From: Sandaracinus amylolyticus
GTDB lineage: Bacteria > Myxococcota_A > Polyangia > Polyangiales > Sandaracinaceae
Reading direction: 5' to 3'
Length of the DNA: 64,000 nucleotides
NCBI RefSeq assembly: GCF_021631985.1
Contig: NZ_CP070225.1
Coordinates: forward strand, 4,464,001 to 4,528,000
Both the position numbers and the translations under genes were made by a program. A model generated the notes under the pieces. That model was not told where the DNA came from, searched no databases, and saw only the letters and a list, made by a program, of their open reading frames with translations. Numbering within the stretch: position 1 is the stretch's first letter; every line of letters starts with the position of its first letter. This document shows, piece after piece, positions 9,290 to 20,849 of this stretch.

Positions 9290-9339
9290 CCGGGCCAGGA
9301 TAGCCGAGGACGGAACGGGCCGAGGTGCTCCGAACCGCG

Positions 9340-10128
9340 TCAGCTCCCGGGGCGCGCGATCGCGATCGGCAGCACGACGTTCGCGGTCGCGCCCGGGCTC
9401 TCGTAGGTCCAGCCGCGCATCGTCTCGGCGACGCAGCTCGTCAGCGCCTCGCTCTCGATGTCGCTGCGCACGATGTCGATCGCGGGCGCGCCGCTCGCGC
9501 TCGGAAAGGTGACGCGCACCCAGACGCGACCGTGTGCCTGCACCGCCGCGCGGCGCGCACACGCGGCGAGCGCCTCGGGATGCGCGGCCATCGCCGTCTG
9601 CACGCTCGCGAGCGCGCGGGCGTGCAGCTCTTCCTCGGTCAGCGGGCGCGACGGCGCAGCGCTCGTCGGAGGCGGCGGAGCCGTGGGCACGGTCGAGGCC
9701 GACGTGGTCTCGGTCGATCCCGGGATCGAGGGAGTCGGTGTGCCGATCAGCGCGTGCACGACGACTCGCGTGCTCGCATCGCGCTCGGGGAACCGCGCGG
9801 CACCGAACGCGCGCGTGAGGCATCGCGCGAAGCGGCGCTGAGCGCTGGTGAGCGTGCTCGTGATGCGCGGCGTCGCGCGACCGCGTGCGCCCACCTCGAG
9901 CTCCAGCGTGATGTCTGCAGGGTCGGTGGGACGCTCTCGCAGACACGCGCTGATCGGCGCGAGGACCGCGCGCAGCCCGGTCTCGAGCTCGTCGACCGTG
10001 AGCGCGCCCGATGGACCCTCGAGCGCGAGGGCCGCGTCGGCGATCGCGGGATCGCGCACGGCACGTGGCTGGGCATGCGCGAGCGAGGGAGCCGCCACGA
10101 GCACGATGAGCGCGAGGACGCGGGCCAC
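9340..10128 (-). CDS. Secreted AgmX/TonB-C-like protein with two repeats
   Basis: A 262-residue protein starting with GTG and a clear Sec signal peptide (MARVLALIVLVAAPSLAHAQ). Two domains of similar plan are joined by a Pro/Thr/Ser linker at about 128-155. Each contains a Cys pair around a G-x-(A/V) strand (ISACLRE...RCLTRAF and LAACARR...SCVAETM), the pattern of the AgmX/PglI C-terminal and TonB-like domains common in myxobacterial envelope proteins. A periplasmic location is expected. It is divergently transcribed from the kinase gene across 164 bp. Function unknown. Confidence 0.7.
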   Translation of the reverse strand: MARVLALIVLVAAPSLAHAQPRAVRDPAIADAALALEGPSGALTVDELETGLRAVLAPISACLRERPTDPADITLELEVGARGRATPRITSTLTSAQRRFARCLTRAFGAARFPERDASTRVVVHALIGTPTPSIPGSTETTSASTVPTAPPPPTSAAPSRPLTEEELHARALASVQTAMAAHPEALAACARRAAVQAHGRVWVRVTFPSASGAPAIDIVRSDIESEALTSCVAETMRGWTYESPGATANVVLPIAIARPGS

Positions 10129-10202
10129 GCACCGAGTGTAGCCGAACGGCTCGCCGGCACTGGGTGGCGGGAATCCATACTGGTCGGGCTCTTTCGCCTG
10201 TA

Positions 10203-10232
10203 TTGACAGTCCGCGACGGCCGTCCGTAGTTT
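10203..10232 (+). promoter_or_regulatory. Sigma-70-type promoter of the kinase gene
   Basis: A consensus -35 TTGACA at 10203-10208 is followed after 18 bp by TAGTTT at 10227-10232. The start codon at 10293 is 60 bp downstream and is preceded by GGAGCAGGA, a good ribosome binding site for the GTG start. The -10 is weak (3 of 6), as often in high-GC genomes. Confidence 0.45.
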
Positions 10233-10292
10233 GGCGAGAGTCGGTCGACGCACCCGGGGTGGCGGGCTCGGCCGCGAGCGAGAGGAGCAGGA

Positions 10293-13200
10293 GTGAGGGA
10301 CCCTGCGCTGTCGTCGGCTCGTTTCGAGCTGCTGCGTGAGGTCGGCAGCGGGGGCATGGGCGTCGTCTTCGAGGCGCTCGATCGCGAGACGAACGCGATC
10401 GTCGCGCTGAAGATGCTCAAGACGCGCGACGCGCACCTGCTCTATCGCTTCAAGCAGGAGTTCCGCGCGCTCGCCGACGTGCAGCACCCGAACATCCTGC
10501 GCTTCGGGGAGCTCCATCACGAAGGCGATCAGTGGTTCTTCACGATGGAGCTGGTGCGAGGGGTCGATCTCCTCGCGTACGTGCGGCACGGAGCGAGCGC
10601 GTCCAGCCCGCTCGACGAGAAGACGCGCGACGCGTCGCCCGCCGGCCGACGACGCCGCGCGCGCGAGATCGAGACCGAGGACGACGCCACGCTCCACGAC
10701 GAGCCACGCGAGCACGTCGCCGACGAGCCGAGCCCCATCGCGTGCGAGGTCGGCTACGACGAGGCGCGGCTGCGGTCCACGCTGAGGCAGCTCGCGAGCG
10801 CGATCGACGCACTGCACCGACGCGGTCGACTGCATCGCGACGTCAAGCCATCGAACGTGCTGGTGCGCGACGACGGACACGTCGTGTTGCTCGACTTCGG
10901 TCTGGTCGAGCGCTTCGGCACCACGGTCGAGCGCCACGTCGAGAAGAGCGGCGAGCGCGCGATCGTCGGGACACCTCACTTCATCGCGCCCGAGGTGGTC
11001 GACGACGACGTCGGCCCGGAGGCGGACTGGTACGCGTTCGGCGTGCTGCTGTTCAAGGCGCTCACCGGGACGTTGCCGTTCCGCGGGCACCCGCTCGTCG
11101 TGATGCGCGAGAAGCGCGAGCGCGCCGCGCCCGCGCCGAGCGATCTGGTCCCCGGAGCGCCGCCCGATCTCGATCGACTGTGCCGTGCGCTCCTCGAGCG
11201 CGATCCCGCGGTGCGTCCGTGCGGCGACGACGTGCTCCGCGCGCTCGGCGCCGAGCCTCCCGCCGACGATCTCGTCGCGTCCGAGCCCGACGGCGCCGCG
11301 ATGCTCGAGGTGCCCGCCGCGTTCGTCGGAAGGCGCCGCGAGCTCGCGACGCTCGCCGACGCGTTCGTGCGCGTCGCATCGAGTGGGCGCGAGCTGGTGG
11401 TGGTGCGCGGCGAGCCGGGCGTCGGCAAGAGCACGCTCGTGCGTGCGTTCCTCGAGCAGCACGTCGCGCCGGATCGCGACGCGCTGGTGCTCGCGGGCCG
11501 CTGCTACGAGCAGGAGTCGGTCCCGTTCAAGGCGTTCGACGCGATCATCGACGCGCTGAGCGCGCACATCGCCGCGCTTCCGATCGCCGAGGCGCGCGCG
11601 CTGCTCGCGGGAGGAGCGCAGTTCCTCGCGATGATGTTCCCCGTGCTCCGGCGCGCACCCGCCGTCGCGGAGATGGTCACTCCGGGCAGCGCGCTGCGGA
11701 ACGTGTCGCTCATGCGCGATCTCGCGTTCCGCGAGCTCAAGGACGTGCTCGGAGCGCTCTCCGAGCGCGCGCGCCTCGTAGTGTTCGTCGACGATCTGCA
11801 GTGGGCCGACCGCGACAGCCTCGCGCTCCTCGAGGCGCTCTTCGCGCAGCCGGGCGCGCCTCGCGCGCTCTTCGTCGCGACGATGCGCGCGGGCAGCGCC
11901 GAGATGCAGGCGCGCCTCGACGCGCTGTCGCCGCGCACGCTCGATCTCGGTGGGCTCTCGCACGAGGAGTCGAAGGCGCTCTGGAACCTCCTGTGGATCG
12001 CGAACGGTGGGCCGCACGCCGGGCTCGCCCGACGCGACGCGGCGTCGTTCCTCGACGAGGCCGGCGGACATCCACTCTTCCTCTCGGAGCTCGTGCGCTT
12101 CGCGCGGAGGCCGCAGCGCGGCGCCACCTCGCGCGCGCGCCTGCAGGACGTGATCTGGACGCGCATCGCGGAGCTCGACGAGCCCGCGCGTCGGTTCATG
12201 GAGATGGTCGCGCTCGCGGGCGCGCCCTTCCCGTTCCAGCTGATCGCGCGCGCGGCGGGGCTCGACGTGAGCCAGAGCGCGATCCTGATCGGCGCGCTCC
12301 GCACCGCGCAGATGATCCGCGTCAGCCGTCACGGCGAGGATCGTCTGGTCGAGCCCTATCACGACCGAATTCGCGAGGCGATCCGCCGGCACTTCGACGA
12401 CGGCGGCGAGGCGATGGCGGCGCGGCTGCGCCACCTGCACCTGAGCCTCGGTCTCGAGCTCGTCGCGCACACGTCGAGCGCGGCGCTGCCCTCGGTGGTC
12501 TTCGCGATCGTGCAGCACCTGCACCAGGCGGGAGACCTCGTGTCGTCGCGCGACGCGCGGCGGCGGTTCGCGGAGCTGTGTCTCGTCGCGGGACGTCAGG
12601 CGAAGCAGACCACCGCGTATCGCGCGGCGCTCGAGTACCTCGAGCGCGCGACCGTGCTGATCGCAGGGCTCGGCGATCCGTGGACGACGGAGCACGCGCT
12701 CGCGTGCTCCGTCTGGTGGGAGCGCATGGAGTCGGCGTACCTCGCGGGCGAGATCGACCTCGCGAAGCGCCTCTTCGCGGAGCTCCTCCAGCGGCTCGCC
12801 GACCCTGCGGAGCGCGCGCGTCTCTACGCATCGCGCATCGCGCTGGAGACCGGGCACGGCCGCAGCGTCGAGGCGATCGCGACCGCACGCGAGGCGCTGC
12901 GGAGCTTCGGTCAATCGCTGCCGGCGAACGCGAGCACGGCGTCGGTGCTGCTCGAGTACGCCGCGGTGCGGTGGGCGGTCGGGCGCCGCTCGGCCGAGAA
13001 GCTCGCAGCGCTTCCCGAGCTCGAGGACGTCCGCGCACGATGCGCGATCGAGATCCTCGTCGCGATGGTGCCCGCAGCGTTCTTCGTGTCGACGGATCTC
13101 CTCGTGGTCGTGAGCCTGCGCATCGCGCAGCTCTCGCTGCACCACGGCGTGATGGACGCGTCGGCGTACGGCTTCGCGCTCTACGGAGCGGTGCTCTCGG

Positions 13201-14198
13201 GCGCGTTCGGAGATCACGCGAACGCGCACGCGTTCGGGCGCCTCTCGCTGGTGCTCCAGGAGCGCTTCCGCAGCGAGCGCTTCGCCTGCAAGCTGCTCTT
13301 CGTCAACGGCACGTACCTCACGCCGTGGGTCGAGCCGTTCGCGGCCGCGAAGGCCCAGCTGCGCGACGCGGTGTCGGTCGGCACGCGATACGGAGACACC
13401 GCGTACGAGGCGTACTCGGCGGGCACGCTCTCGGTGATCACCTACTGCGACGCAGCGCACCTCGGCGAGCTGCGCGAGACCGCAGAGGCGTGTCGAGCCA
13501 TCGCGGTGCGCCGTCGCGACGTGGACATGGCGGCGCTGGCCTCGACGCACGCGCGGTACGCAGCGGCGATGCGGGGACCGGACGGCGATGCGACGACCCT
13601 CGCCGCCGAGGACTCGGACGACGCGACGTTCCGCGCGTCGTTGAGCGAGCGGAAGACGCCGGTGGCCATCTTCTACTATCACCTGCTCGGCGCTCAGCTC
13701 GCGTATCTCCACGACGACGACGCGCGCGCGAGCGCGCTGCTCGCGGAGTGCGATCGTCACGTCGGCGCGGTGTTCTCGGTCCCGACCTCGGTCGAGCTCG
13801 AGGCGTGGCGCGTGCTCGTCGGTGCGCGCTCACATCGGAGCGCGGGCGCGCTGGAGCGCGCGCAGATCGCGTGGAGAGCGCGAGGAAGCCTCGCGAAGCT
13901 CGCTCGATGGGCGCAGGTCAATCCGCAGAGCTTCGAGCCGCTCTACCTCGTCGCGCTGGCCGAGCACGCGCGGGTGCGCGGAGCGAGCGACGCCGTCGCG
14001 CACTTCGAGCAGGCGGTCGAGCGCACGCGTGCCCATCGACGAGGCAAGTGGGAAGCGCTGGCGCTCGAGCTCCTCTGGCGCTTCCACGCAGAGCGTGGCG
14101 ATCACGCGATCGAGCAGCTCCGCGAGGCGCGCGACGCATACGCGCGCTGGGGCGCCGAGCGCCGCGCCGCGGAGCTCTCGCAGCGACTCGCGCGCTGA
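10293..14198 (+). CDS. PknK-like Ser/Thr protein kinase fused to AAA ATPase and long helical sensor region
   Basis: A 1301-residue protein. The N-terminal Hanks kinase has the P-loop GSGGMG at 18-23, Lys40 in ALKML, His181-Arg-Asp183 (HRDVKPSNVLV) and Asp201-Phe-Gly, so it should be active. A charged insertion of about 60 residues lies between the ATP-lobe strand and the catalytic loop. An AAA_16-type NTPase follows, with P-loop GEPGVGKS around 373-380 and Walker B FVDDLQWAD near 505. The last 600 residues are helical, TPR-like. This is the architecture of PknK and MalT/STAND-like signal ATPases that many myxobacteria have in large numbers. No membrane span, so cytoplasmic. Likely targets or inducers are not shown. 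It is transcribed alone from the promoter at 10203. Confidence 0.9.
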   Translation: MRDPALSSARFELLREVGSGGMGVVFEALDRETNAIVALKMLKTRDAHLLYRFKQEFRALADVQHPNILRFGELHHEGDQWFFTMELVRGVDLLAYVRHGASASSPLDEKTRDASPAGRRRRAREIETEDDATLHDEPREHVADEPSPIACEVGYDEARLRSTLRQLASAIDALHRRGRLHRDVKPSNVLVRDDGHVVLLDFGLVERFGTTVERHVEKSGERAIVGTPHFIAPEVVDDDVGPEADWYAFGVLLFKALTGTLPFRGHPLVVMREKRERAAPAPSDLVPGAPPDLDRLCRALLERDPAVRPCGDDVLRALGAEPPADDLVASEPDGAAMLEVPAAFVGRRRELATLADAFVRVASSGRELVVVRGEPGVGKSTLVRAFLEQHVAPDRDALVLAGRCYEQESVPFKAFDAIIDALSAHIAALPIAEARALLAGGAQFLAMMFPVLRRAPAVAEMVTPGSALRNVSLMRDLAFRELKDVLGALSERARLVVFVDDLQWADRDSLALLEALFAQPGAPRALFVATMRAGSAEMQARLDALSPRTLDLGGLSHEESKALWNLLWIANGGPHAGLARRDAASFLDEAGGHPLFLSELVRFARRPQRGATSRARLQDVIWTRIAELDEPARRFMEMVALAGAPFPFQLIARAAGLDVSQSAILIGALRTAQMIRVSRHGEDRLVEPYHDRIREAIRRHFDDGGEAMAARLRHLHLSLGLELVAHTSSAALPSVVFAIVQHLHQAGDLVSSRDARRRFAELCLVAGRQAKQTTAYRAALEYLERATVLIAGLGDPWTTEHALACSVWWERMESAYLAGEIDLAKRLFAELLQRLADPAERARLYASRIALETGHGRSVEAIATAREALRSFGQSLPANASTASVLLEYAAVRWAVGRRSAEKLAALPELEDVRARCAIEILVAMVPAAFFVSTDLLVVVSLRIAQLSLHHGVMDASAYGFALYGAVLSGAFGDHANAHAFGRLSLVLQERFRSERFACKLLFVNGTYLTPWVEPFAAAKAQLRDAVSVGTRYGDTAYEAYSAGTLSVITYCDAAHLGELRETAEACRAIAVRRRDVDMAALASTHARYAAAMRGPDGDATTLAAEDSDDATFRASLSERKTPVAIFYYHLLGAQLAYLHDDDARASALLAECDRHVGAVFSVPTSVELEAWRVLVGARSHRSAGALERAQIAWRARGSLAKLARWAQVNPQSFEPLYLVALAEHARVRGASDAVAHFEQAVERTRAHRRGKWEALALELLWRFHAERGDHAIEQLREARDAYARWGAERRAAELSQRLAR

Positions 14199-14288
14199 CC
14201 CCCGAGCGCGCGTACCCGAGTCGGGAGCCTTGAGCGTCCTGATCGGACGTGGCCCCATCGATCTCCGGTGAGCGCACAAGGAGAGCCG

Positions 14289-15986
14289 ATGATCCTCTTG
14301 AACCCGAAGAGCTACACGCGGACCTATCCCGATGCGCGCTCGCGCGAGCTGATGGAGAAGACGATCGCGTTCTTCGAACGACGCGGGAAGAGGAAGCTCA
14401 AAGAGCACGATCTCGCGCGCACGTGGTACGCGGACTTCCTCGAGTTCGTGGGCGAGGAAAAGGTGTTCGCGACACTGCTCACGCCCGCGGGCCACGGCGA
14501 TTCCGACGCACGCTGGGACACCTGGCGCAACTGTGGTCTCAACGAGATCCTGGGCTTCTACGGACTCTGTTACTGGTACACGTGGCAGGTCTCGATCCTC
14601 GGCCTCGGTCCTCTCTGGATGACCTCCAACGAGGCGCGCAAGAAGAAGACCGCCGAGCAGCTCGCACGAGGCGGCATCTTCGGATTCGCGCTCTCGGAGC
14701 GCGAGCACGGCGCCGACATCTACTCGACCGACATGGTGCTCGCGCCGAAGGGCGACGGAACCTACGTCGCGAACGGCGGCAAGTACTACATCGGCAATGG
14801 CAACGCGGCGGCGACGCTGTCGACGTTCGGAAAGCTCGAAGGCACCGACGAGTACGTCTTCTTCGCGGTCGACCCGAAGCACCCGAGCTATCGCCTCGTG
14901 AAGAACGTCGTCGCGAGCCAGTCGTACGTCGCGGAATTCGCGCTCGAGAATTATCCGATCACCGACTCGGACATCCTCTCGCGTGGCAAAGACGCGTGGA
15001 ATGCCGCGCTCAACACGGTGAACATCGGGAAGTACAACCTCGGCTGGGCGTCGATCGGCATGTGCACGCACGCGCTCTACGAGGCGCTGAACCACGCGGG
15101 CAATCGCCGCCTCTACGGGATGTACGTGACCGACTTCCCGCACGTGAAGCAGATGTTCACCGACGCATACGCCCGACTCGTCGCGATGAAGCTCTTCGCG
15201 CTCCGCGCGGCCGACTACATGCGCTCGGCGTCACCCGACGATCGTCGATATCTGCTCTACAACCCCGTCGTGAAGATGAAGGTCACCACGCAAGGCGAAG
15301 AGGTGATCAACCTGCTGTGGGACGTGATCGCGGCGCGTGGCTTCGAGAAGGACACGTACTTCGAGATGGCGGCACGCGACATCCGTGCGCTGCCGAAGCT
15401 CGAGGGCACGGTGCACGTGAACATCGCGCTCATCGTGAAGTTCATGCCGAACTACTTCTTCGCGCCGGCGAGCCTCCCCGAGGTCCCGCGGCGTGACGAC
15501 GCGACCAACGACGACTTCCTGTTCCGACAGGGCGACGCCGCGGGGCTCGGCAAGATTCGCTTCCACGACTACGAGCCTGCGTTCCGCGCGTTCGATCTCC
15601 CCAACGTGCGCATCTTCCAGAAGCAGGTCGCGATCCTGAAAGAGCTGCTGATGGTCGCCACGCCCGACGACGCGCAGCGCAAGGATCTCGACTTCCTCAT
15701 GACGCTCGGCGAGATGTTCACGCTGGTCGTCTACGCCCAGCTCGTCGCAGAGAACGCGAAGATCTACGGCGTCGAGGACGACCTCGTCGATCAGATGTTC
15801 GACTTCATGGTGCGCGACTTCGGCAAGCTCGCGCAGCAGCTCCATGCGAAGCCGAGCAGCACCGAGGCACAGCAGGCGTTCTGTCTGCGCCTCGTGCTCA
15901 AGCCCGCGTTCGACGAGCGACGCTACCAGCACGTCTGGAAGGACCACGTCCTGTCGCTGAAGGGCGCGTACGAGATGTCGCCCTGA
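14289..15986 (+). CDS. Acyl-CoA dehydrogenase family flavoprotein
   Basis: A 565-residue acyl-CoA dehydrogenase, FAD-dependent, that should introduce the alpha-beta double bond in an acyl-CoA. The diagnostic stretch FGFALSEREHGAD (about 130-145) followed by GKYYIGNGNAA is the middle beta-domain substrate/FAD signature. The C-terminal helical half has an ARGFEKDTYFEMAARD segment where a catalytic Glu is expected. At 565 residues it is longer than short-chain enzymes (about 380), with about 80 extra residues at the N-terminus and a C-terminal extension, like long-chain FadE-type proteins. ATG at 14289 is chosen because AAGGAG lies 5 nt upstream; GTG 14268 is in frame but lacks that site. The substrate is unknown. 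It converges on the next gene with 4 bp between stops. Confidence 0.88.
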   Translation: MILLNPKSYTRTYPDARSRELMEKTIAFFERRGKRKLKEHDLARTWYADFLEFVGEEKVFATLLTPAGHGDSDARWDTWRNCGLNEILGFYGLCYWYTWQVSILGLGPLWMTSNEARKKKTAEQLARGGIFGFALSEREHGADIYSTDMVLAPKGDGTYVANGGKYYIGNGNAAATLSTFGKLEGTDEYVFFAVDPKHPSYRLVKNVVASQSYVAEFALENYPITDSDILSRGKDAWNAALNTVNIGKYNLGWASIGMCTHALYEALNHAGNRRLYGMYVTDFPHVKQMFTDAYARLVAMKLFALRAADYMRSASPDDRRYLLYNPVVKMKVTTQGEEVINLLWDVIAARGFEKDTYFEMAARDIRALPKLEGTVHVNIALIVKFMPNYFFAPASLPEVPRRDDATNDDFLFRQGDAAGLGKIRFHDYEPAFRAFDLPNVRIFQKQVAILKELLMVATPDDAQRKDLDFLMTLGEMFTLVVYAQLVAENAKIYGVEDDLVDQMFDFMVRDFGKLAQQLHAKPSSTEAQQAFCLRLVLKPAFDERRYQHVWKDHVLSLKGAYEMSP

Positions 15987-15990
15987 GGGC

Positions 15991-16482
15991 TCATCCCTCG
16001 GCGCCTCGGAGCTCCTCCGTGCACCATCCGCCGGTCACCAGCAGTCCGACGTCGACGTTCGCATCCATGCGCTCGAGCACGCCGCCCACGACCTCGAGGA
16101 CGCGCCCGACCTCGGCCCAATCGGACACGTAGACACGAAGCCCCGACGCGTTGCACCCGATGCCGGTCCCCACGCCGAACACGCTCTGGATGCCGGCATC
16201 GCGGCACGCTCGTTCGATCGCTTCGCTCAGCACGCCGAGGCCGGGGCGCGCCGATCCGCGCCCGCTCACTCCATAACGCGCTTCTCCGATGGTGAGCGTG
16301 CACTGGTCGCTCACGACGTAGCCGCGCCCGTCGGGTGGCAGCGTGACCTGCGAGGGTGAGCCCACGAGCCGTGGGCCGCACGACGCCTCGCCCGATGCGG
16401 CGCTCGGAGCGTGCTCCGTCGCGCGCGGCGGCGAGCTTCCGCATGCGCTCGCGAGGAGCAGGCAGAGCGCAGTACATCGCAT
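15991..16482 (-). CDS. Small putative lipoprotein
   Basis: A 163-residue protein with a lipoprotein-type signal (MRCTALCLLLASAC, Cys about residue 14) followed by a Ser/Pro/Ala linker. The mature part has four Cys residues and a Gly/Val-rich alternating region (GLRVYVSDWAEVGRVLEVV), perhaps a small alpha/beta domain. No family recognised. An in-frame ATG at 16494 would add MGFE and is an equally possible start; the open frame further upstream is Arg-rich and unlikely. The stop is 4 bp from that of the acyl-CoA dehydrogenase. Confidence 0.65.
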   Translation of the reverse strand: MRCTALCLLLASACGSSPPRATEHAPSAASGEASCGPRLVGSPSQVTLPPDGRGYVVSDQCTLTIGEARYGVSGRGSARPGLGVLSEAIERACRDAGIQSVFGVGTGIGCNASGLRVYVSDWAEVGRVLEVVGGVLERMDANVDVGLLVTGGWCTEELRGAEG

Positions 16483-16553
16483 CTCGAAGCCCATCCGGCG
16501 TCGAGTGGAGCACGCTCGGCGTCGGTTCGTCGACCGCGCCCCGACGGACGCGA

Positions 16554-16589
16554 ACGAGCCGCCGTACCCTCGCGGGCGCGGCGGCTCGT
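16554..16589 (-). terminator. Hairpin downstream of ahcY
   Basis: A perfect 11-bp inverted repeat (16554-16564 with 16579-16589) has a 14-nt loop and begins 52 bp past the ahcY stop. No T-run follows, so termination without Rho is uncertain. Confidence 0.45.
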
Positions 16590-16640
16590 CCACGGAGATC
16601 GCAGCTCACTCGCGCCGAAGAGCGCGAGCGAGCGTCGCAA

Positions 16641-19023
<2,383 letters not shown>

Positions 19024-19030
19024 GGCGAAC

Positions 19031-19059
19031 GATATATGCGACGATGCGCATGGACGCAA
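19031..19059 (-). promoter_or_regulatory. Promoter of the SahR-like/ahcY operon with palindrome in the spacer
   Basis: Read leftwards, TTGCGT (19059-19054) and TATATC (19036-19031) are separated by exactly 17 bp. The spacer contains the palindrome ATGCGCAT (19044-19051), a possible operator for autoregulation. The predicted transcription start coincides with the GTG start at 19023. Confidence 0.5.
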
Positions 19060-19074
19060 GCAACGAGGTTTGTC

Positions 19075-20259
19075 TCAGGAATTGGGCCGTTCTCGGAGGG
19101 CAGCGTCGAGAATCGCGGCATCGAGCGTGCCGTCGAGAACGGCCTCGAGCGCGACGCGGAGCGCGGGCGCAGCAGTGGTCTCTGCGGCCGTGCGGACGCG
19201 GCGGAGCGCTTCGTCGCGATCGAGTGCGAGCAGCGCGAGCGCAGCGCCCACGCGCTGGTCGGGAGGCGCGGCAGGATCGCCGAGTCGGGTCGCGAGTCGC
19301 GCAGGGGTGATCGTCGCGGCGCGGAGGGTCGCGCGGCCGTCGCGGATGGATGCGAGCGACGCGTGCCACGCATCGAAGCTGCGGCCACCGAGGGCGAGCA
19401 GCGCGGAGAAGGCCGCTTCATCGTGGCGTGCGGCGAGCATCGCGAGCGCCGCATCGATGCGACGCTCGATCGCGCGACGAACGTCGCCGGGCACGTCGCT
19501 CGGCACCAGCGCGAGCGCGTCGGCGCGCGATTCGAGGTCGCCGAAGCGAAGCGTGCGATCGGGCGCGCCCGAGGCACGCACGACGATCGCATCGGCACCG
19601 ATCTCGACCGCGCGACGACCCGCGTGCAGCGCGCGCCAACCGCCGAGCGCCCACGGGACGGAGAACAGCGAGCGCCAGAAGAGCGGCTCGAAGACCGGTG
19701 GTCCGTAGAGCGCGCCGAGCGCCAGGACGGTCGCGAGCATCATCGAGGTGGGCCAGAACACTTCCCAGCGCTCGGATGCGATCGTCCAAGCCAGGCGCGC
19801 GCGTCGCGACGCGGGGCCCTGGTCGAGCGCGTCGAGCAGCGCGTCGGCGCGCTCGACGCTGCCGACGCCGATACGAAGCGCGACGCCCTCCCGGGTGTCG
19901 ATCGCGACGACCCCGTCCTGCTCGTGCACGGCGGAGACGATCGACGCGGGCTCGATCACGCGCGACGCGCCGTACTCCAACGCCCGGTGCGACAGAACGC
20001 GGACGGCTACGTCGCGATGCTGCAAGGCCACGAACGAGATCCAGCTGGACAGCGCGAGCACCGGGGCGAGGAGGAACGCGCCGACTTCGACGCTCTCGAC
20101 GGTCTCGAGCAGCGCGTCCGACTCCAACGTGATCGCGAGCCCCCGCACGCAGCCGGCGACCCAGGCGACGAGCAGCGCGACGCACGCGGCACGCAGCGCC
20201 CACTCGCCGTGACGTGTGCGCCGATGCTCGAACCACGCGTGCGGCTCCTCGAACCTCAC
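19075..20259 (-). CDS. Membrane protein with helical HEAT-like C-terminal region
   Basis: A 394-residue protein not recognised as a family. About residues 18-85 hold two hydrophobic segments (AACVALLVAWVAGCV, then AFLLAPVLALSSWISFVAL), and another pair lies around 190-240 (MMLATVLALGALY). The remaining C-terminal 150 residues are Ala/Arg/Leu-rich helices that may be HEAT-like. The middle has a DUF-like beta region (VVAIDTREGVALRIGVG). The GTG start forms a GTGA overlap with the stop of the CAP lipoprotein gene, so the two are translationally coupled; the further open frame upstream is shadow. Probably a membrane protein with a cytoplasmic helical tail. Confidence 0.65.
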   Translation of the reverse strand: MRFEEPHAWFEHRRTRHGEWALRAACVALLVAWVAGCVRGLAITLESDALLETVESVEVGAFLLAPVLALSSWISFVALQHRDVAVRVLSHRALEYGASRVIEPASIVSAVHEQDGVVAIDTREGVALRIGVGSVERADALLDALDQGPASRRARLAWTIASERWEVFWPTSMMLATVLALGALYGPPVFEPLFWRSLFSVPWALGGWRALHAGRRAVEIGADAIVVRASGAPDRTLRFGDLESRADALALVPSDVPGDVRRAIERRIDAALAMLAARHDEAAFSALLALGGRSFDAWHASLASIRDGRATLRAATITPARLATRLGDPAAPPDQRVGAALALLALDRDEALRRVRTAAETTAAPALRVALEAVLDGTLDAAILDAALRERPNS

Positions 20260-20810
20260 TGGAAGTTCTGCACCGCCCAGACCTCGCCGTCGGGCGTGGT
20301 GAAGAACCCGCACGCGACCTCGCCGAAGTCGGGGTTCGTCATGTTGAGGTAGTGGCCGTGCGACGCGAAGTCCTCGCCCGGGCCTTCGTCCCACATGAGC
20401 TGGAGGCAGCCCGAGATCGTGTCACCCACGCTGCCCCAGCCCGGGCACTCGTTCTGACCGAAGCCACCCGGCGAGCAGATGCCGTCGCCGAAGCCGGCGT
20501 GCGGCGAGCGCGTGCTGTCGTACTCGGCGTGCATCGACGCGCAGGGCTCGCCCTCGGTCCAGCGCGCGAGCGGCGGCAGGCACTGACACTCCCAGCGAAG
20601 CTGGTTGATGCGCGCGACGCAGTCCTCCGCGGGATCGCCGGTGCTGGGCAGCGGAGCTGGCGAACAATCGGGGATCGGCGCGTCGAGCGGGCCGTCGTCG
20701 CACGAGCCGCGAGCGCCTCCGTCACCGCCGCCCGAGCCTCCGTCGTCGTCACCGCACGCGACGAGCGAGAGCACGAGCAGCGAGAGCACGACCCAGCGAG
20801 ATGTGCGCAC
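20256..20810 (-). CDS. CAP/SCP-domain lipoprotein
   Basis: A 184-residue exported lipoprotein: signal peptide with lipobox LSLVAC, an Asp/Gly-rich linker of about 25 residues, then a CAP (SCP/PR-1) domain. CAP features are ARINQLRWEC, MHAEYDSTRSPHAG and SHGHYLNMTNPDFGEVACG, the last being the conserved CAP signature. The domain holds many Cys residues, likely disulfides. The GTG at 20810 is preceded by GGAGGT only 3 nt away; an ATG at 20832-20834 (8 residues longer) is the alternative. CAP proteins are secreted and of diverse function; the ligand is unknown here. Confidence 0.82.
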   Translation of the reverse strand: MRTSRWVVLSLLVLSLVACGDDDGGSGGGDGGARGSCDDGPLDAPIPDCSPAPLPSTGDPAEDCVARINQLRWECQCLPPLARWTEGEPCASMHAEYDSTRSPHAGFGDGICSPGGFGQNECPGWGSVGDTISGCLQLMWDEGPGEDFASHGHYLNMTNPDFGEVACGFFTTPDGEVWAVQNFQ

Positions 20811-20849
20811 GGGACCTCCGGCGAGAGGCCCCATCGTACTCTCGTGCGA

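Noticed and set aside
9747-13760. A 1337-codon leftward open frame opposite the PknK-like kinase
   Set aside because: It is antisense to a protein with full kinase and ATPase motifs and has no recognisable composition of its own.
19024-19059. TTG start at 19059 for the ArsR-methyltransferase protein
   Set aside because: The TTG is part of a -35 box with a correctly spaced -10, and no ribosome binding site precedes it.
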